DNA of 64,000 nt from Adlercreutzia faecimuris (GTDB lineage: Bacteria > Actinomycetota > Coriobacteriia > Coriobacteriales > Eggerthellaceae). This document shows positions 9,399-16,336 of the stretch, piece by piece. Position numbers and translations under genes: made by a program. Below the pieces are notes generated by a model. The model did no database searches, was not told where the DNA came from, and saw nothing but the letters and a program-made list of their open reading frames with translations. The stretch spans positions 248,001 through 312,000 of the forward strand of contig NZ_JAJMLW010000002.1 in NCBI RefSeq assembly GCF_022669055.1, read 5' to 3'. The stretch's first letter is position 1. The number at the start of each line of letters is the position of its first letter.

Positions 9399-10337
9399 AT
9401 GGAGATCGAGTTCGCCAAGCTGCACGGGCTCGGCAACGACTTCGTGATGATAGACGACCGGGCGGGAGAGCTCGCGCTCTCGCCCGACGAGGTGCGCGCG
9501 CTGTGCGACCGGCACTTCGGCATCGGCGCCGACGGCGTCATCCTCGTGCGGCCGCCGGTGGGGGAGGGGCATGCCGGCTACATGCACTACGTGAACGCCG
9601 ACGGAACCCTGGCCCAGATGTGCGGCAACGGCGTGCGCTGCTTCGCGAAGTTCCTGGTGGATCGCGGCATCGCGCCGTCGGGCCCCGAGGGCGGCGAGCT
9701 GGTGGCCGACACCCTGGCCGGCCCGCGCCCCATCGCCTTCACCGTGGACGGGGAGGGCCTGCTCGCCGAGGCCACGGTGGACATGGGCGAGCCGGTGCTC
9801 GACCCGGCCGCGGTGCCGGTGGGCGCGGCCCCCGATGCGACGTCACCCGAGGGCGCGCCCTACGTCGGCGAGCTCGTCCTCGACACGCCCTGGGCGCCGC
9901 TCACGTTCTGCTGCGTGTCGATGGGCAACCCCCACGCCGTGTGCTTCATCGACGACTTCGACGCGCTTCCCGACGCGCTGTTCCCCGACTCGCTCGACAA
10001 GCGGCTCGCCACCCTCGACGTGGACGCCGTGGGCGCCTTCGTCGAGGCGCACCCCGCCTTCCCCGAGAAGACGAACGTGGAGTTCGCCCACGCGGGGGAC
10101 GATGCCATCGCCATGCGCGTCTTCGAGCGCGGCTGCGGCGAGACGCTCGCCTGCGGCACCGGCGCCTGCGCGACGGCCGTGGCCGCCAGCCTCACGGGCC
10201 GGGCCGGACGCACGTCCACGGTGCGCCTGCGCGGGGGCGACCTGCGCATCCGCTGGGACGATGACGGCCACGTGCGCATGACCGGCCCCGCCGCCCAGTC
10301 CTTCTCCGGCACCGTCACCATCGACCGCGCCCGGTAA
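9399..10337 (+). CDS. dapF: Diaminopimelate epimerase
   Basis: 312 residues. It interconverts LL- and meso-diaminopimelate for lysine and peptidoglycan synthesis. The two catalytic cysteines are present: C75 in MCGNGVRC and the second in GCGETLACGTGACA near residue 250. The N-terminal FAKLHGLGNDFVMID and GIGADGVI are family hallmarks. GAGGGAGG precedes the ATG. dapL, which makes LL-DAP, follows 63 bp downstream, so the last two steps of the aminotransferase route to meso-DAP are encoded together. Confidence 0.97.
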   Translation: MEIEFAKLHGLGNDFVMIDDRAGELALSPDEVRALCDRHFGIGADGVILVRPPVGEGHAGYMHYVNADGTLAQMCGNGVRCFAKFLVDRGIAPSGPEGGELVADTLAGPRPIAFTVDGEGLLAEATVDMGEPVLDPAAVPVGAAPDATSPEGAPYVGELVLDTPWAPLTFCCVSMGNPHAVCFIDDFDALPDALFPDSLDKRLATLDVDAVGAFVEAHPAFPEKTNVEFAHAGDDAIAMRVFERGCGETLACGTGACATAVAASLTGRAGRTSTVRLRGGDLRIRWDDDGHVRMTGPAAQSFSGTVTIDRAR

Positions 10338-10400
10338 GCCGCCCGCGCCGGCCGCGCGGGGGCGCAGCCGGCAGTCCCGCCCCGAGAGAGGAGCCCGCCC

Positions 10401-11558
10401 ATGAGAACCGCCGCCTGCCTCGATGAGATGGCGCCCTACCTGTTCGCCCAGATCGACGCCAAGCGCGATGCCCTGCGCGCCCAGGGCATCGACGTGATAT
10501 CGCTCGGCATCGGAGATCCCGACCTGCCGACGCCGCCCCACATCGTCGACGCCATGGCCGAGGCCATCCGCAAGCCGGCCAACCACCAGTACCCCGACTA
10601 CGCCGGCTCGCCCGCTTTCCGCCGCGCCTGCGCCGCCTACATGGCCGACCGGTTCGGCGTCGAGCTGGACCCGGATGCCGAGGTGCTCGCGCTCATCGGG
10701 TCGAAGGAGGGCATCGCGCATCTGCACACCGCCTTCGTCGACCCCGGCGACTACGTGCTCGCCCCCTCCATCGGCTACCCGGTGTACTCGGGCGGCGCCA
10801 CGCTGCAGTCCGCGCGCACCTGGTTCATGCCCATGCGGGCCGAGGACGGCTTCCTCGCCGACTTCGAGGCGACGCCGCCCGAGGTGCTCGAGCGTGCGAA
10901 GATCCTCTTCCTCGGCTACCCGAACAACCCCACCGGCGCCTGCGCGCCCGTCGAGTACCTCGACCGCGCCATCGCCTTCTGCCTCGAGCACGACCTGCTG
11001 CTGGCCTACGACAACGCCTACGTCGACATCTGCTTCGACGGGTACCGCGCGCCCTCGATCCTCGAGCGGCCGCGCGCCCGGGAGTGCTGCATCGAGTTCT
11101 TCAGCCTGTCGAAGTCCTACAACATGACCGGCTGGCGCATCGCGTTCGCCTGCGGCAACGCCCAGGCCGTGGCCGCGCTCGGCACGGTGAAGAACAACCT
11201 GGACTCCGGCCAGTTCACCGCCATCCAGGAGGCGGCGGCCGTGGCGCTCACCGGCCCGCAGGACTGCGTGGACGAGATGTGCGCGCTCTACCAGCGCCGG
11301 CGCGACCTGGTGGTCGACGCCCTGCGCGCCATCGGGCTGGAGTGCGAGGCGCCCCGGGCCACCATCTACGTGTGGGCGCGCGTGCCCGACGGCGACACCT
11401 CGGCGTCCTTCGCCGAGCGGCTGCTGGAGCGGGCCCACGTCATCGTCACCCCCGGCAGCGGCTACGGGCCCGACGGCGAGGGCTACGTGCGCATCTCGCT
11501 CACGACGCCCGACGAGCGCCTGGTGGAGGCGGTGCGCCGCATCAAGGAGGCCATGTAG
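10401..11558 (+). CDS. dapL: LL-diaminopimelate aminotransferase (PLP-dependent, class I/II fold)
   Basis: 385 residues. Fold-type I aminotransferase with LGIGDPDLPTP at the substrate entrance, YPNNPTGA, and the PLP lysine in SLSKSYNMTGWR (~237). Closest in character to DapL, which converts tetrahydrodipicolinate directly to LL-DAP and bypasses the succinylase/desuccinylase steps; the adjacent dapF strongly supports this. The sequence alone cannot exclude another class I substrate, since DapL paralogues are close to aspartate-type aminotransferases. AGAGAGGAG lies 8 bases before the ATG. A strong hairpin follows 35 bp after the stop. Confidence 0.85.
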   Translation: MRTAACLDEMAPYLFAQIDAKRDALRAQGIDVISLGIGDPDLPTPPHIVDAMAEAIRKPANHQYPDYAGSPAFRRACAAYMADRFGVELDPDAEVLALIGSKEGIAHLHTAFVDPGDYVLAPSIGYPVYSGGATLQSARTWFMPMRAEDGFLADFEATPPEVLERAKILFLGYPNNPTGACAPVEYLDRAIAFCLEHDLLLAYDNAYVDICFDGYRAPSILERPRARECCIEFFSLSKSYNMTGWRIAFACGNAQAVAALGTVKNNLDSGQFTAIQEAAAVALTGPQDCVDEMCALYQRRRDLVVDALRAIGLECEAPRATIYVWARVPDGDTSASFAERLLERAHVIVTPGSGYGPDGEGYVRISLTTPDERLVEAVRRIKEAM

Positions 11559-11581
11559 GCGCGGCCGGGCAGGGGATTCTA

Positions 11582-11624
11582 TGCTATGATGGGCGGCGCG
11601 CGATCCTGCGCGCGCCTTCTTTCT
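11582..11624 (+). promoter_or_regulatory. Extended -10 promoter and GC hairpin between dapL and hflX leader
   Basis: TGcTATGAT (11582-11590) is an extended -10 element for the hflX leader transcript; no good -35 is seen. Immediately after it GGCGCGCG (11595-11602) and CGCGCGCC (11609-11616) form an 8-bp stem with a 6-nt loop, followed by TTCTTTCT. This may terminate the dapL transcript. It overlaps the likely start region of the hflX transcript, so it could instead cap the hflX leader. Confidence 0.5.
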
Positions 11625-11644
11625 AAGAGTAGGGAGATTCCATC

Positions 11645-11668
11645 ATGCGCAGCATGTTCGTGATCTAG
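11645..11668 (+). CDS. Seven-codon leader peptide MRSMFVI upstream of hflX
   Basis: Mini-ORF ATG...TAG encoding MRSMFVI, with AGGGAG eight bases before the ATG. The terminal MFVI resembles the IFVI arrest segment of the ErmC leader peptide (MGIFSIFVI...), at which erythromycin-bound ribosomes stall. The next gene, hflX, encodes a ribosome-rescue GTPase; Listeria HflXr confers macrolide/lincosamide resistance and is antibiotic-induced through its leader. GATTCC (11636-11641) at the mini-ORF ribosome-binding site can pair with GGAATC (11762-11767), which overlaps the hflX ribosome-binding site. Stalling could therefore open hflX. Observed: ORF, RBS and complementarity. Inferred: drug-dependent stalling. 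Confidence 0.65.
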   Translation: MRSMFVI

Positions 11669-11770
11669 CGGCGACAGGGCCGAAGGACACCGACAGAGCC
11701 TGATCCGCGGGATCGCGGGCGCGCCGACGGGCGGCCCCGCGTGGTCGCGGCGTTGATGAGAGGAATCCCC

Positions 11771-13084
11771 ATGACTGAATTCGAATCCGTGATAGAGCGC
11801 GGCCCCCAGACCCTGGCCGAGGAGCGCCGCGAGCGCGCCATCCTGGTGGGCGTCGACCGCCCGGGGCTCAAGTGGCCCCTCGCGTCGTCGCTGGCCGAGC
11901 TGGAGCGGCTGGCCGACACGGCCGGCGCCGAGACCGTGGCCGTGACCACCCAGAGGCTCGACGCGCCCAACCCCCGCACCTTCGTGGGCTCGGGCAAGGC
12001 CGACCAGATCGCCGAGCTGGCCCGCGCCCACAGCGCCGATCTGGTCATCTTCGACGATGAGCTCACGCCCTCACAGCAGTCGAACCTGGAGAAGGCGGTG
12101 GGCCGCGACGTGAAGGTCATCGACCGCACGGCGCTCATCCTCGACATCTTCGCCCTGCACGCCACCTCCAAGGAGGGGCGCCTGCAGGTGCGCCTGGCCC
12201 AGAACCAGTACCTGCTCCCGCGCCTGCGCGGCATGTGGGCGCACCTGGCGTCCAACCGCATGGGCGGCGGCGTCGGGTCGCGCTTCGGCGAGGGCGAGAG
12301 CCAGCTGGAGGTCGACCGCCGCATGGTGCGCAAGCGCATCACGTCCATCAAGCGCGAGCTGGCGCACCTGGCCGAGGTGCGCGCCGTCCAGCGCGAGGGC
12401 CGCTACGCGAGCGGCATGTTCAAGGTGGCCCTGGCCGGCTACACCAACGCGGGGAAGTCGAGCCTCATCAACCGCCTGACCGGGGCGGACGTGCTGAGCT
12501 ACGACAAGCTCTTCGCCACCCTCGACTCCACCACGCGCAAGTTCGAGCTGCCCGAGGGGCGCGAGATCACCGGCACCGATACGGTCGGCTTCATCCAGAA
12601 GCTGCCGACGACCCTGGTGGAAGCGTTCAAGTCGACACTCGACGAGATAACGGGCGCCGACCTGGTGCTGCACGTGGTGGACGCGTCGTCGCCCGAGTAC
12701 GAGGGGCAGATCGAGGCCGTGCGGGAGGTGCTCGACCAGATCGGCGCCCAGGACATCCCGTGCCTCGAGGTGTTCAACAAGGTCGATTTGCTCGACGACG
12801 AGGCGCGCGGGGCGCTCGCGCGGCGCCATCCGCTGGCGCTCGCCGTGTCGGCGGCGACGGGGGAGGGGATCGACGGGCTGGTGGCCCGCATCGCCCAGGC
12901 TGCCGCGGCGGCCGATGAGCACCTCGAGGTGCTCATCCCCTACCAGCGCGGCGACCTGGTGTCGCTGGCCCACGAGCGCTGCCACATCGTCTCCGAGGCC
13001 CACGAGGAGGCCGGCACCCGCCTCGTCCTGCTGGCAGGCCCCGCCTACGCCCCCACCTTCGCGCCCTTCACGGCAGGGGAGTAG
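11771..13084 (+). CDS. hflX: Ribosome-associated GTPase HflX
   Basis: 437 residues. HflX splits stalled or stressed 70S ribosomes. The N-terminal domain (FVGSGKADQIAEL, FDDELTPSQQSNLEK, DRTALILDIFA) and the helical linker GRLQVRLAQNQYLLPRL are diagnostic. The G domain begins near 220, with GYTNAGKSS (G1), DTVGF (G3) and NKVD (G4). ATG 11771 is preceded by AGAGGA; upstream in-frame codons lie in the leader. It is preceded by the MRSMFVI leader peptide and ends before a strong bidirectional terminator, making it a single-gene unit that may be antibiotic-inducible. Confidence 0.95.
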   Translation: MTEFESVIERGPQTLAEERRERAILVGVDRPGLKWPLASSLAELERLADTAGAETVAVTTQRLDAPNPRTFVGSGKADQIAELARAHSADLVIFDDELTPSQQSNLEKAVGRDVKVIDRTALILDIFALHATSKEGRLQVRLAQNQYLLPRLRGMWAHLASNRMGGGVGSRFGEGESQLEVDRRMVRKRITSIKRELAHLAEVRAVQREGRYASGMFKVALAGYTNAGKSSLINRLTGADVLSYDKLFATLDSTTRKFELPEGREITGTDTVGFIQKLPTTLVEAFKSTLDEITGADLVLHVVDASSPEYEGQIEAVREVLDQIGAQDIPCLEVFNKVDLLDDEARGALARRHPLALAVSAATGEGIDGLVARIAQAAAAADEHLEVLIPYQRGDLVSLAHERCHIVSEAHEEAGTRLVLLAGPAYAPTFAPFTAGE

Positions 13085-13105
13085 CGCCGCCTCGTCCCAG
13101 GACAT

Positions 13106-13328
13106 GCGGTGGGGGAGCGATACGCCTGACGCCCTCGCGCACGCGGCAACGATGCCGTGCGTTGGCAGCATGAACGTGGATGGGGGAGGGATGGCGCTGC
13201 TCCATCCGGTGATGTTGCTGGGGTTCCGGCAACGCGAACGCGAGAGGGGGAGGGCGTAGCGCTACCCCCCACTCTCTCCTAGAAAACGCGGTGGGGGAGC
13301 GGCCGATGCCGGCGCTCCCCCACCGCGT
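13106..13328. terminator. Bidirectional terminator between hflX and lexA, with an upstream partial repeat
   Basis: ACGCGGTGGGGGAGCG (13286-13301) and its exact complement (13313-13328) form a 16-bp stem with an 11-nt loop. It is flanked by AAA on the left and GTTTG on the right, so it can terminate both convergent transcripts. The arm core GCGGTGGGGGAGCG also occurs alone at 13106-13119 just after hflX, and a further imperfect inverted repeat centres on GTAGCGCTAC near 13257-13266. No gene is credible in the ~300 bp between hflX and lexA. Confidence 0.75.
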
Positions 13329-13388
13329 GTTTGCTCTTCGTTTCCCGCCTTCGCTCCTCGCGTGCTCAAAGCGGCGCGCGCGGCGTCC

Positions 13389-14027
13389 CTAGAGGCGGCG
13401 GAAGACGGCGACCACCTTGCCTGCGATGGAGCAGTCGGTGGTGATGATGGGCTCCATGGAGGAGTTCTCCGGCTGGAGCCGGATGTGGTCGGACTCCTTG
13501 AAGAAGCGCTTCACCGTGGCGCCGTCGTCGATGATGGCCACCACGATGTCGCCGTTATTGGCGACGGGCTGCTCCTTGACCACGACGTAGTCGCCGTCGT
13601 TGATGCCGGCCTCGATCATGGACTCACCGCGGACGGAGAGCAGGAAGGACGGCGAGTCGCCGACGATGTCGGTGGGCAGCGTGATGGTGTCGGTGATGTT
13701 CTCCTCGGCGAGGATGGGGGAGCCGGCGGCCACGTTGCCGACGAGCGGCACGTTCACCACCTTGCTGAAGGTGGGGGAGACCACGTCGGAGGCGTCGTCG
13801 TCGCGGTCGAGGTGGTAGGTGAGGGCGATGGAGCGGGACTTGAGCGGGTCGCGCTTGATGTAGCCCTTCTCCTCGAGCGCCTTGAGGTGGACGTGCACCG
13901 TGGAGGGCGACGAGAGTCCCAGGGTCTCGCAGACCTCGCGCACCGTGGGGCCGTAGCCCTTCTCGCGAATGCAGTCCTCGATGCAGTCAAGCACCGCCTG
14001 CTGGCGCTTCGTGACTTTCTGGGCCAT
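13389..14027 (-). CDS. lexA: SOS-response transcriptional repressor LexA
   Basis: 212 residues. N-terminal winged helix (~1-65; GYGPTVREVCETLGLSSPSTVHVHLKALEEKGY) binds SOS boxes. The C-terminal S24 peptidase domain has cleavage site A101-G102 (GNVAAGSP), catalytic S136 (RGESM) and K173 (GATVKRF). RecA filaments trigger self-cleavage between A101 and G102. The ATG at 14027 has AAAGGAAGG upstream. The divergent region contains three LexA-type boxes, so the gene is expected to be autoregulated together with the small membrane protein transcribed away from it. Confidence 0.98.
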   Translation of the reverse strand: MAQKVTKRQQAVLDCIEDCIREKGYGPTVREVCETLGLSSPSTVHVHLKALEEKGYIKRDPLKSRSIALTYHLDRDDDASDVVSPTFSKVVNVPLVGNVAAGSPILAEENITDTITLPTDIVGDSPSFLLSVRGESMIEAGINDGDYVVVKEQPVANNGDIVVAIIDDGATVKRFFKESDHIRLQPENSSMEPIITTDCSIAGKVVAVFRRL

Positions 14028-14050
14028 GGTCCCTTCCTTTCGCTATGCAA

Positions 14051-14119
14051 GAACAAATGTTTTAATTTGTTGTTGACATGAACTTTTGTTCGTCATATTA
14101 TAGCAACGAACAAAGGTTC
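14051..14119. promoter_or_regulatory. Divergent SOS control region with three LexA boxes
   Basis: Box 1 GAACAAATGTTT (14051-14062, one mismatch), box 2 GAACTTTTGTTC (14080-14091, perfect) and box 3 GAACAAAGGTTC (14108-14119, perfect) fit GAAC-N4-GTTC. A consensus promoter for the rightward small gene is TTGACA (14073-14078), 17-bp spacer, TATTAT (14096-14101). Box 2 fills its spacer and box 3 lies just downstream of the -10. Box 1 sits nearest lexA. The local sequence is much more A+T-rich than its surroundings. Confidence 0.92.
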
Positions 14120-14144
14120 TACGCAAGAGCTGGGAGGAAGAAAA

Positions 14145-14372
14145 ATGAGGAATTGCGAAAAGATCTACCCCGTGATCGGCTCCTCGGCGCTGAAGCCCGC
14201 GTCCTGCCCGAGGGCCCACGGCGCGCGCATCATCGGCTTCCCGGCGACGCGGACGGCCGATATCCGGCCAGTCGAGGCCCAGGGCCCGACGACGCTCACG
14301 CGCGCCCAGTCAGCCGTCCTCTTCGCCGCCGGCTGCGCCATAGCGCTCGGCTCGCTGCTCATGACCCTCTAG
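14145..14372 (+). CDS. Small SOS-controlled membrane protein divergent from lexA (putative cell-division inhibitor)
   Basis: 75 residues, start ATG 14145 with GGGAGGAAG upstream. No family recognised. Residues 1-50 are hydrophilic with two Cys and several Arg; the last 19 residues (AVLFAAGCAIALGSLLMTL) form one hydrophobic helix, so the protein looks C-terminally membrane-anchored. Its promoter is a near-consensus TTGACA-17-TATTAT covered by two perfect LexA boxes. In other Gram-positives the gene beside lexA is an SOS division inhibitor (yneA in Bacillus, divS in Corynebacterium, Rv2719c in Mycobacterium). No LysM domain is present here. The role is inferred from position and regulation only. 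Confidence 0.75.
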   Translation: MRNCEKIYPVIGSSALKPASCPRAHGARIIGFPATRTADIRPVEAQGPTTLTRAQSAVLFAAGCAIALGSLLMTL

Positions 14373-14583
14373 CCAATCCCGAGACCGCCCCGTTGCTGCG
14401 TTCGCGGGCGGCACGACCGCGCCTGCGCGGGTCCGTCAGCCGGCGGCCCGCGCAGGCGTCACCAAGTGAGGGCGCCGTCGGCGGCCCTGGTCGGCGAATC
14501 GGCGCCTCCTGGGCGACGATCTTCCCTCGGCGCGATTCCATGGGGTATCATGGCCGGGTGAACCTGCGTTATTAAGGAGTGCC

Positions 14584-15030
14584 ATGCTCTGTCCTGCCTG
14601 CGGCCACCCCGAGTCCAAGGTGGTCGATTCCCGTCCCGCCGATGATGGCGCCGCCATCCGACGCCGCCGGGAGTGCCTGTCCTGCGGTCACCGCTTCACC
14701 ACCTACGAGCGCCGGGGCGAGAACCCGGTCATCGTCATCAAGTCCGACGGGTCGTCGGAGGCCTTCGACCGGCAGAAGCTCATGAGGGGCCTCCTCAGCG
14801 CCTGCGCGAAGCGCCCGGTGACGCCGCACCAGATGGAGAGTCTCATCAACGGCATCGAGAACGACCTGAGCGCCTCGCCGCGGGGGGAGATACGCTCCAA
14901 GGACCTCGGCGACATGGTGATGGCGCGGCTCGCCCCGCTCGACGACGTGGCCTACATCCGCTTCATGAGCGTCTACAAGGACTTCCAGAGCGTCGAGGAG
15001 TTCGCCGAGGCGCTCAACGACATCTCGTGA
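14584..15030 (+). CDS. nrdR: Transcriptional repressor NrdR
   Basis: 148 residues. NrdR senses (d)ATP and represses ribonucleotide reductase genes. Zinc ribbon with C3, C6, C31 and C34 (CPACGHPE...CLSCGHRF), followed by an ATP-cone domain (~49-139; VIKSDGSSEAFDRQKL, VAYIRFMSVYKDF). AAGGAG lies 5 bases before the ATG. dut follows after 12 bp, linking two functions that set the dNTP pool. No nrd gene is in the window. The ~210 bp upstream, after the SOS small gene, holds only G+C-rich sequence without a clear gene. Confidence 0.97.
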   Translation: MLCPACGHPESKVVDSRPADDGAAIRRRRECLSCGHRFTTYERRGENPVIVIKSDGSSEAFDRQKLMRGLLSACAKRPVTPHQMESLINGIENDLSASPRGEIRSKDLGDMVMARLAPLDDVAYIRFMSVYKDFQSVEEFAEALNDIS

Positions 15031-15042
15031 GGCCTCTCCCCC

Positions 15043-15486
15043 ATGGCTCTTCCCGTCCCTATACAAATGTTCGATTCTTCGAGCGAGCCGCCGAGCTACG
15101 CCCACGAGGGTGACGCGGGACTCGACCTGCGTGCCGTCGAGGCGGTCACGCTCGGGCCCCTGGAGCGGGCGCTCGTGTCCTGCGGGTTTGCGCTGGCCAT
15201 CCCAGACGGCTACGCCGGCCTGGTCATCCCGCGCAGCGGCTTGGCGGCCAAGCACGGCATCACCGTCGTGAACGCCCCGGGGCTCATCGACAGCGGGTAT
15301 CGCGGCGAGGTGAAGGTCATCCTCATGAACCTCGATCCGTCCGACCCCTTCGAGGTCCAGCCCGGCGACCGCATCGCCCAGCTGATGATCGTCGCCGCGC
15401 CGAAGGTGGATCTCGTGCCCGTCGCCTCGCTGGACGTCACCGAGCGCGGCCAGGGCGGCTTCGGCAGCAGCGGGGTCAGCTCCTAG
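15043..15486 (+). CDS. dut: dUTP diphosphatase
   Basis: 147 residues, the trimeric dUTPase family. It hydrolyses dUTP to dUMP, keeping uracil out of DNA and feeding dTMP synthesis. Motifs in order: HEGDAGLDLRA (I), PRSGLAAKHGI (III region), VNAPGLIDSGYRGEVKVILMN (uridine-binding hairpin), GDRIAQLMI, and the Gly-rich C-terminal GQGGFGSSG that closes over the active site. It lies 12 bp after nrdR, so probably the same transcript. Confidence 0.97.
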   Translation: MALPVPIQMFDSSSEPPSYAHEGDAGLDLRAVEAVTLGPLERALVSCGFALAIPDGYAGLVIPRSGLAAKHGITVVNAPGLIDSGYRGEVKVILMNLDPSDPFEVQPGDRIAQLMIVAAPKVDLVPVASLDVTERGQGGFGSSGVSS

Positions 15487-15576
15487 GGCGCGTTATCCTA
15501 CGATCTGGCCTCAAACCCGTGCGGCCTCGGTGTAATTCGGACGAAGCGGGTCCACGTATCGGTCGGAGATGGTATA

Positions 15577-15703
15577 TTTGCCCGTCAAGGCCTTCGGAAA
15601 CCCTCATTTCCATGAGTATTTACCCATGGAGGGGCAAAATAGGGCCTTAGAACGGCTCTCAGAGCCTCGTTTGTAAAACCGCAGGTCAGAAGGCCTGTTT
15701 TTT
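15577..15703 (+). ncRNA. Candidate structured leader RNA ending in a terminator before a small membrane-protein gene
   Basis: Intergenic segment between dut and the 15719 gene. TTTGCCC (15577-15583) pairs with GGGCAAA (15632-15638), enclosing hairpin TCCATG/CATGGA (15609-15630). A second hairpin GGCTC/GAGCC lies at 15654-15666. CAGGTC/GGCCTG (15682-15697, loop AGAA) is followed by TTTTTT (15698-15703), only 15 bases before the ATG. TATATT at 15573-15578 could be a -10. It could be an sRNA or an attenuator of the next gene; no known class is recognised. The rest of 15487-15718 shows nothing else. Confidence 0.45.
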
Positions 15704-15718
15704 CAGCGAAAGCAGGGA

Positions 15719-16165
15719 ATGATGAGCGAGACGCCGAATCGGGCCCCCAAGACGCCCTATGACGAGCCCCGAAGGCCCGCGAGCCTCGGCCAGCTCAAGT
15801 CCGCCCAGACCCTCGTCACGGTGGCGACCATCGCCGGGCCCGTGTCGCTGCTCATCGGCGGCGTCGTCCTGAGCACGGTCGGCCTGGTATGCGCCATCTT
15901 GGCGGTGGTCAAGGCGCGCCGCGCGCTCGCGGAGGGGCTGGAGCCGGGTCTCAAGGTGTACGCGTCGCGCATCCAGCGCTCGGGCATCCTGAGCGTCATC
16001 ATCTGCGCGCTGGCCCTCGTGCTGAACGCCATAGCGCTCGCCACGGTGCTGCCGGCCATGATGCAGGCGCTCCAGACCGGCGACCTGTCGTCGCTCTACG
16101 ATGCAGCCGGCATCCAGGGCCAGCAGCCCGACGCCTCAGCACCCAAGGACTCGATCTGGGGCTAA
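15719..16165 (+). CDS. Small two-helix membrane protein (DUF4190-like)
   Basis: 148 residues. A Pro-rich polar N-terminus (~1-28) precedes two hydrophobic helices (VATIAGPVSLLIGGVVLSTVG and a second at ~95-117, ILSVIICALALVLNAIALATVL) with a basic KARRALAEGL loop between them, then a polar tail. The layout resembles DUF4190-type membrane proteins, but I cannot assign a function. Two ATGs in tandem (15719, 15722) could start it; AGCAGGGA lies close upstream. The terminator ending at 15703 means that expression probably depends on read-through or anti-termination of the leader. Confidence 0.65.
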   Translation: MMSETPNRAPKTPYDEPRRPASLGQLKSAQTLVTVATIAGPVSLLIGGVVLSTVGLVCAILAVVKARRALAEGLEPGLKVYASRIQRSGILSVIICALALVLNAIALATVLPAMMQALQTGDLSSLYDAAGIQGQQPDASAPKDSIWG

Positions 16166-16336
16166 GGGCAACGCCAGGACCCCGAAGCTGCCGCCAAACC
16201 CAAAACCCCAGATCACCCAGCGAAACCCAAGGCCCGCCAAGTCGTCCCTCTTTTGCGTATCCAAATAAATATCTGATAATATATGTTATGTAAACTAATG
16301 AAGAACTGAAGCGAACCGCCCGTCGGTAGCAAGCGG

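Noticed and set aside
10401-11558. Aspartate aminotransferase as the primary call
   Set aside because: The dapF neighbour and the DapL-like LGIGDPDLPTP/YPNNPTGA pattern favour LL-diaminopimelate aminotransferase, although substrate specificity is not proven.
13104-13259. A short plus-strand ORF after hflX
   Set aside because: No ribosome-binding site, inside repeat-containing terminator DNA, and a Gly/Arg-biased product.
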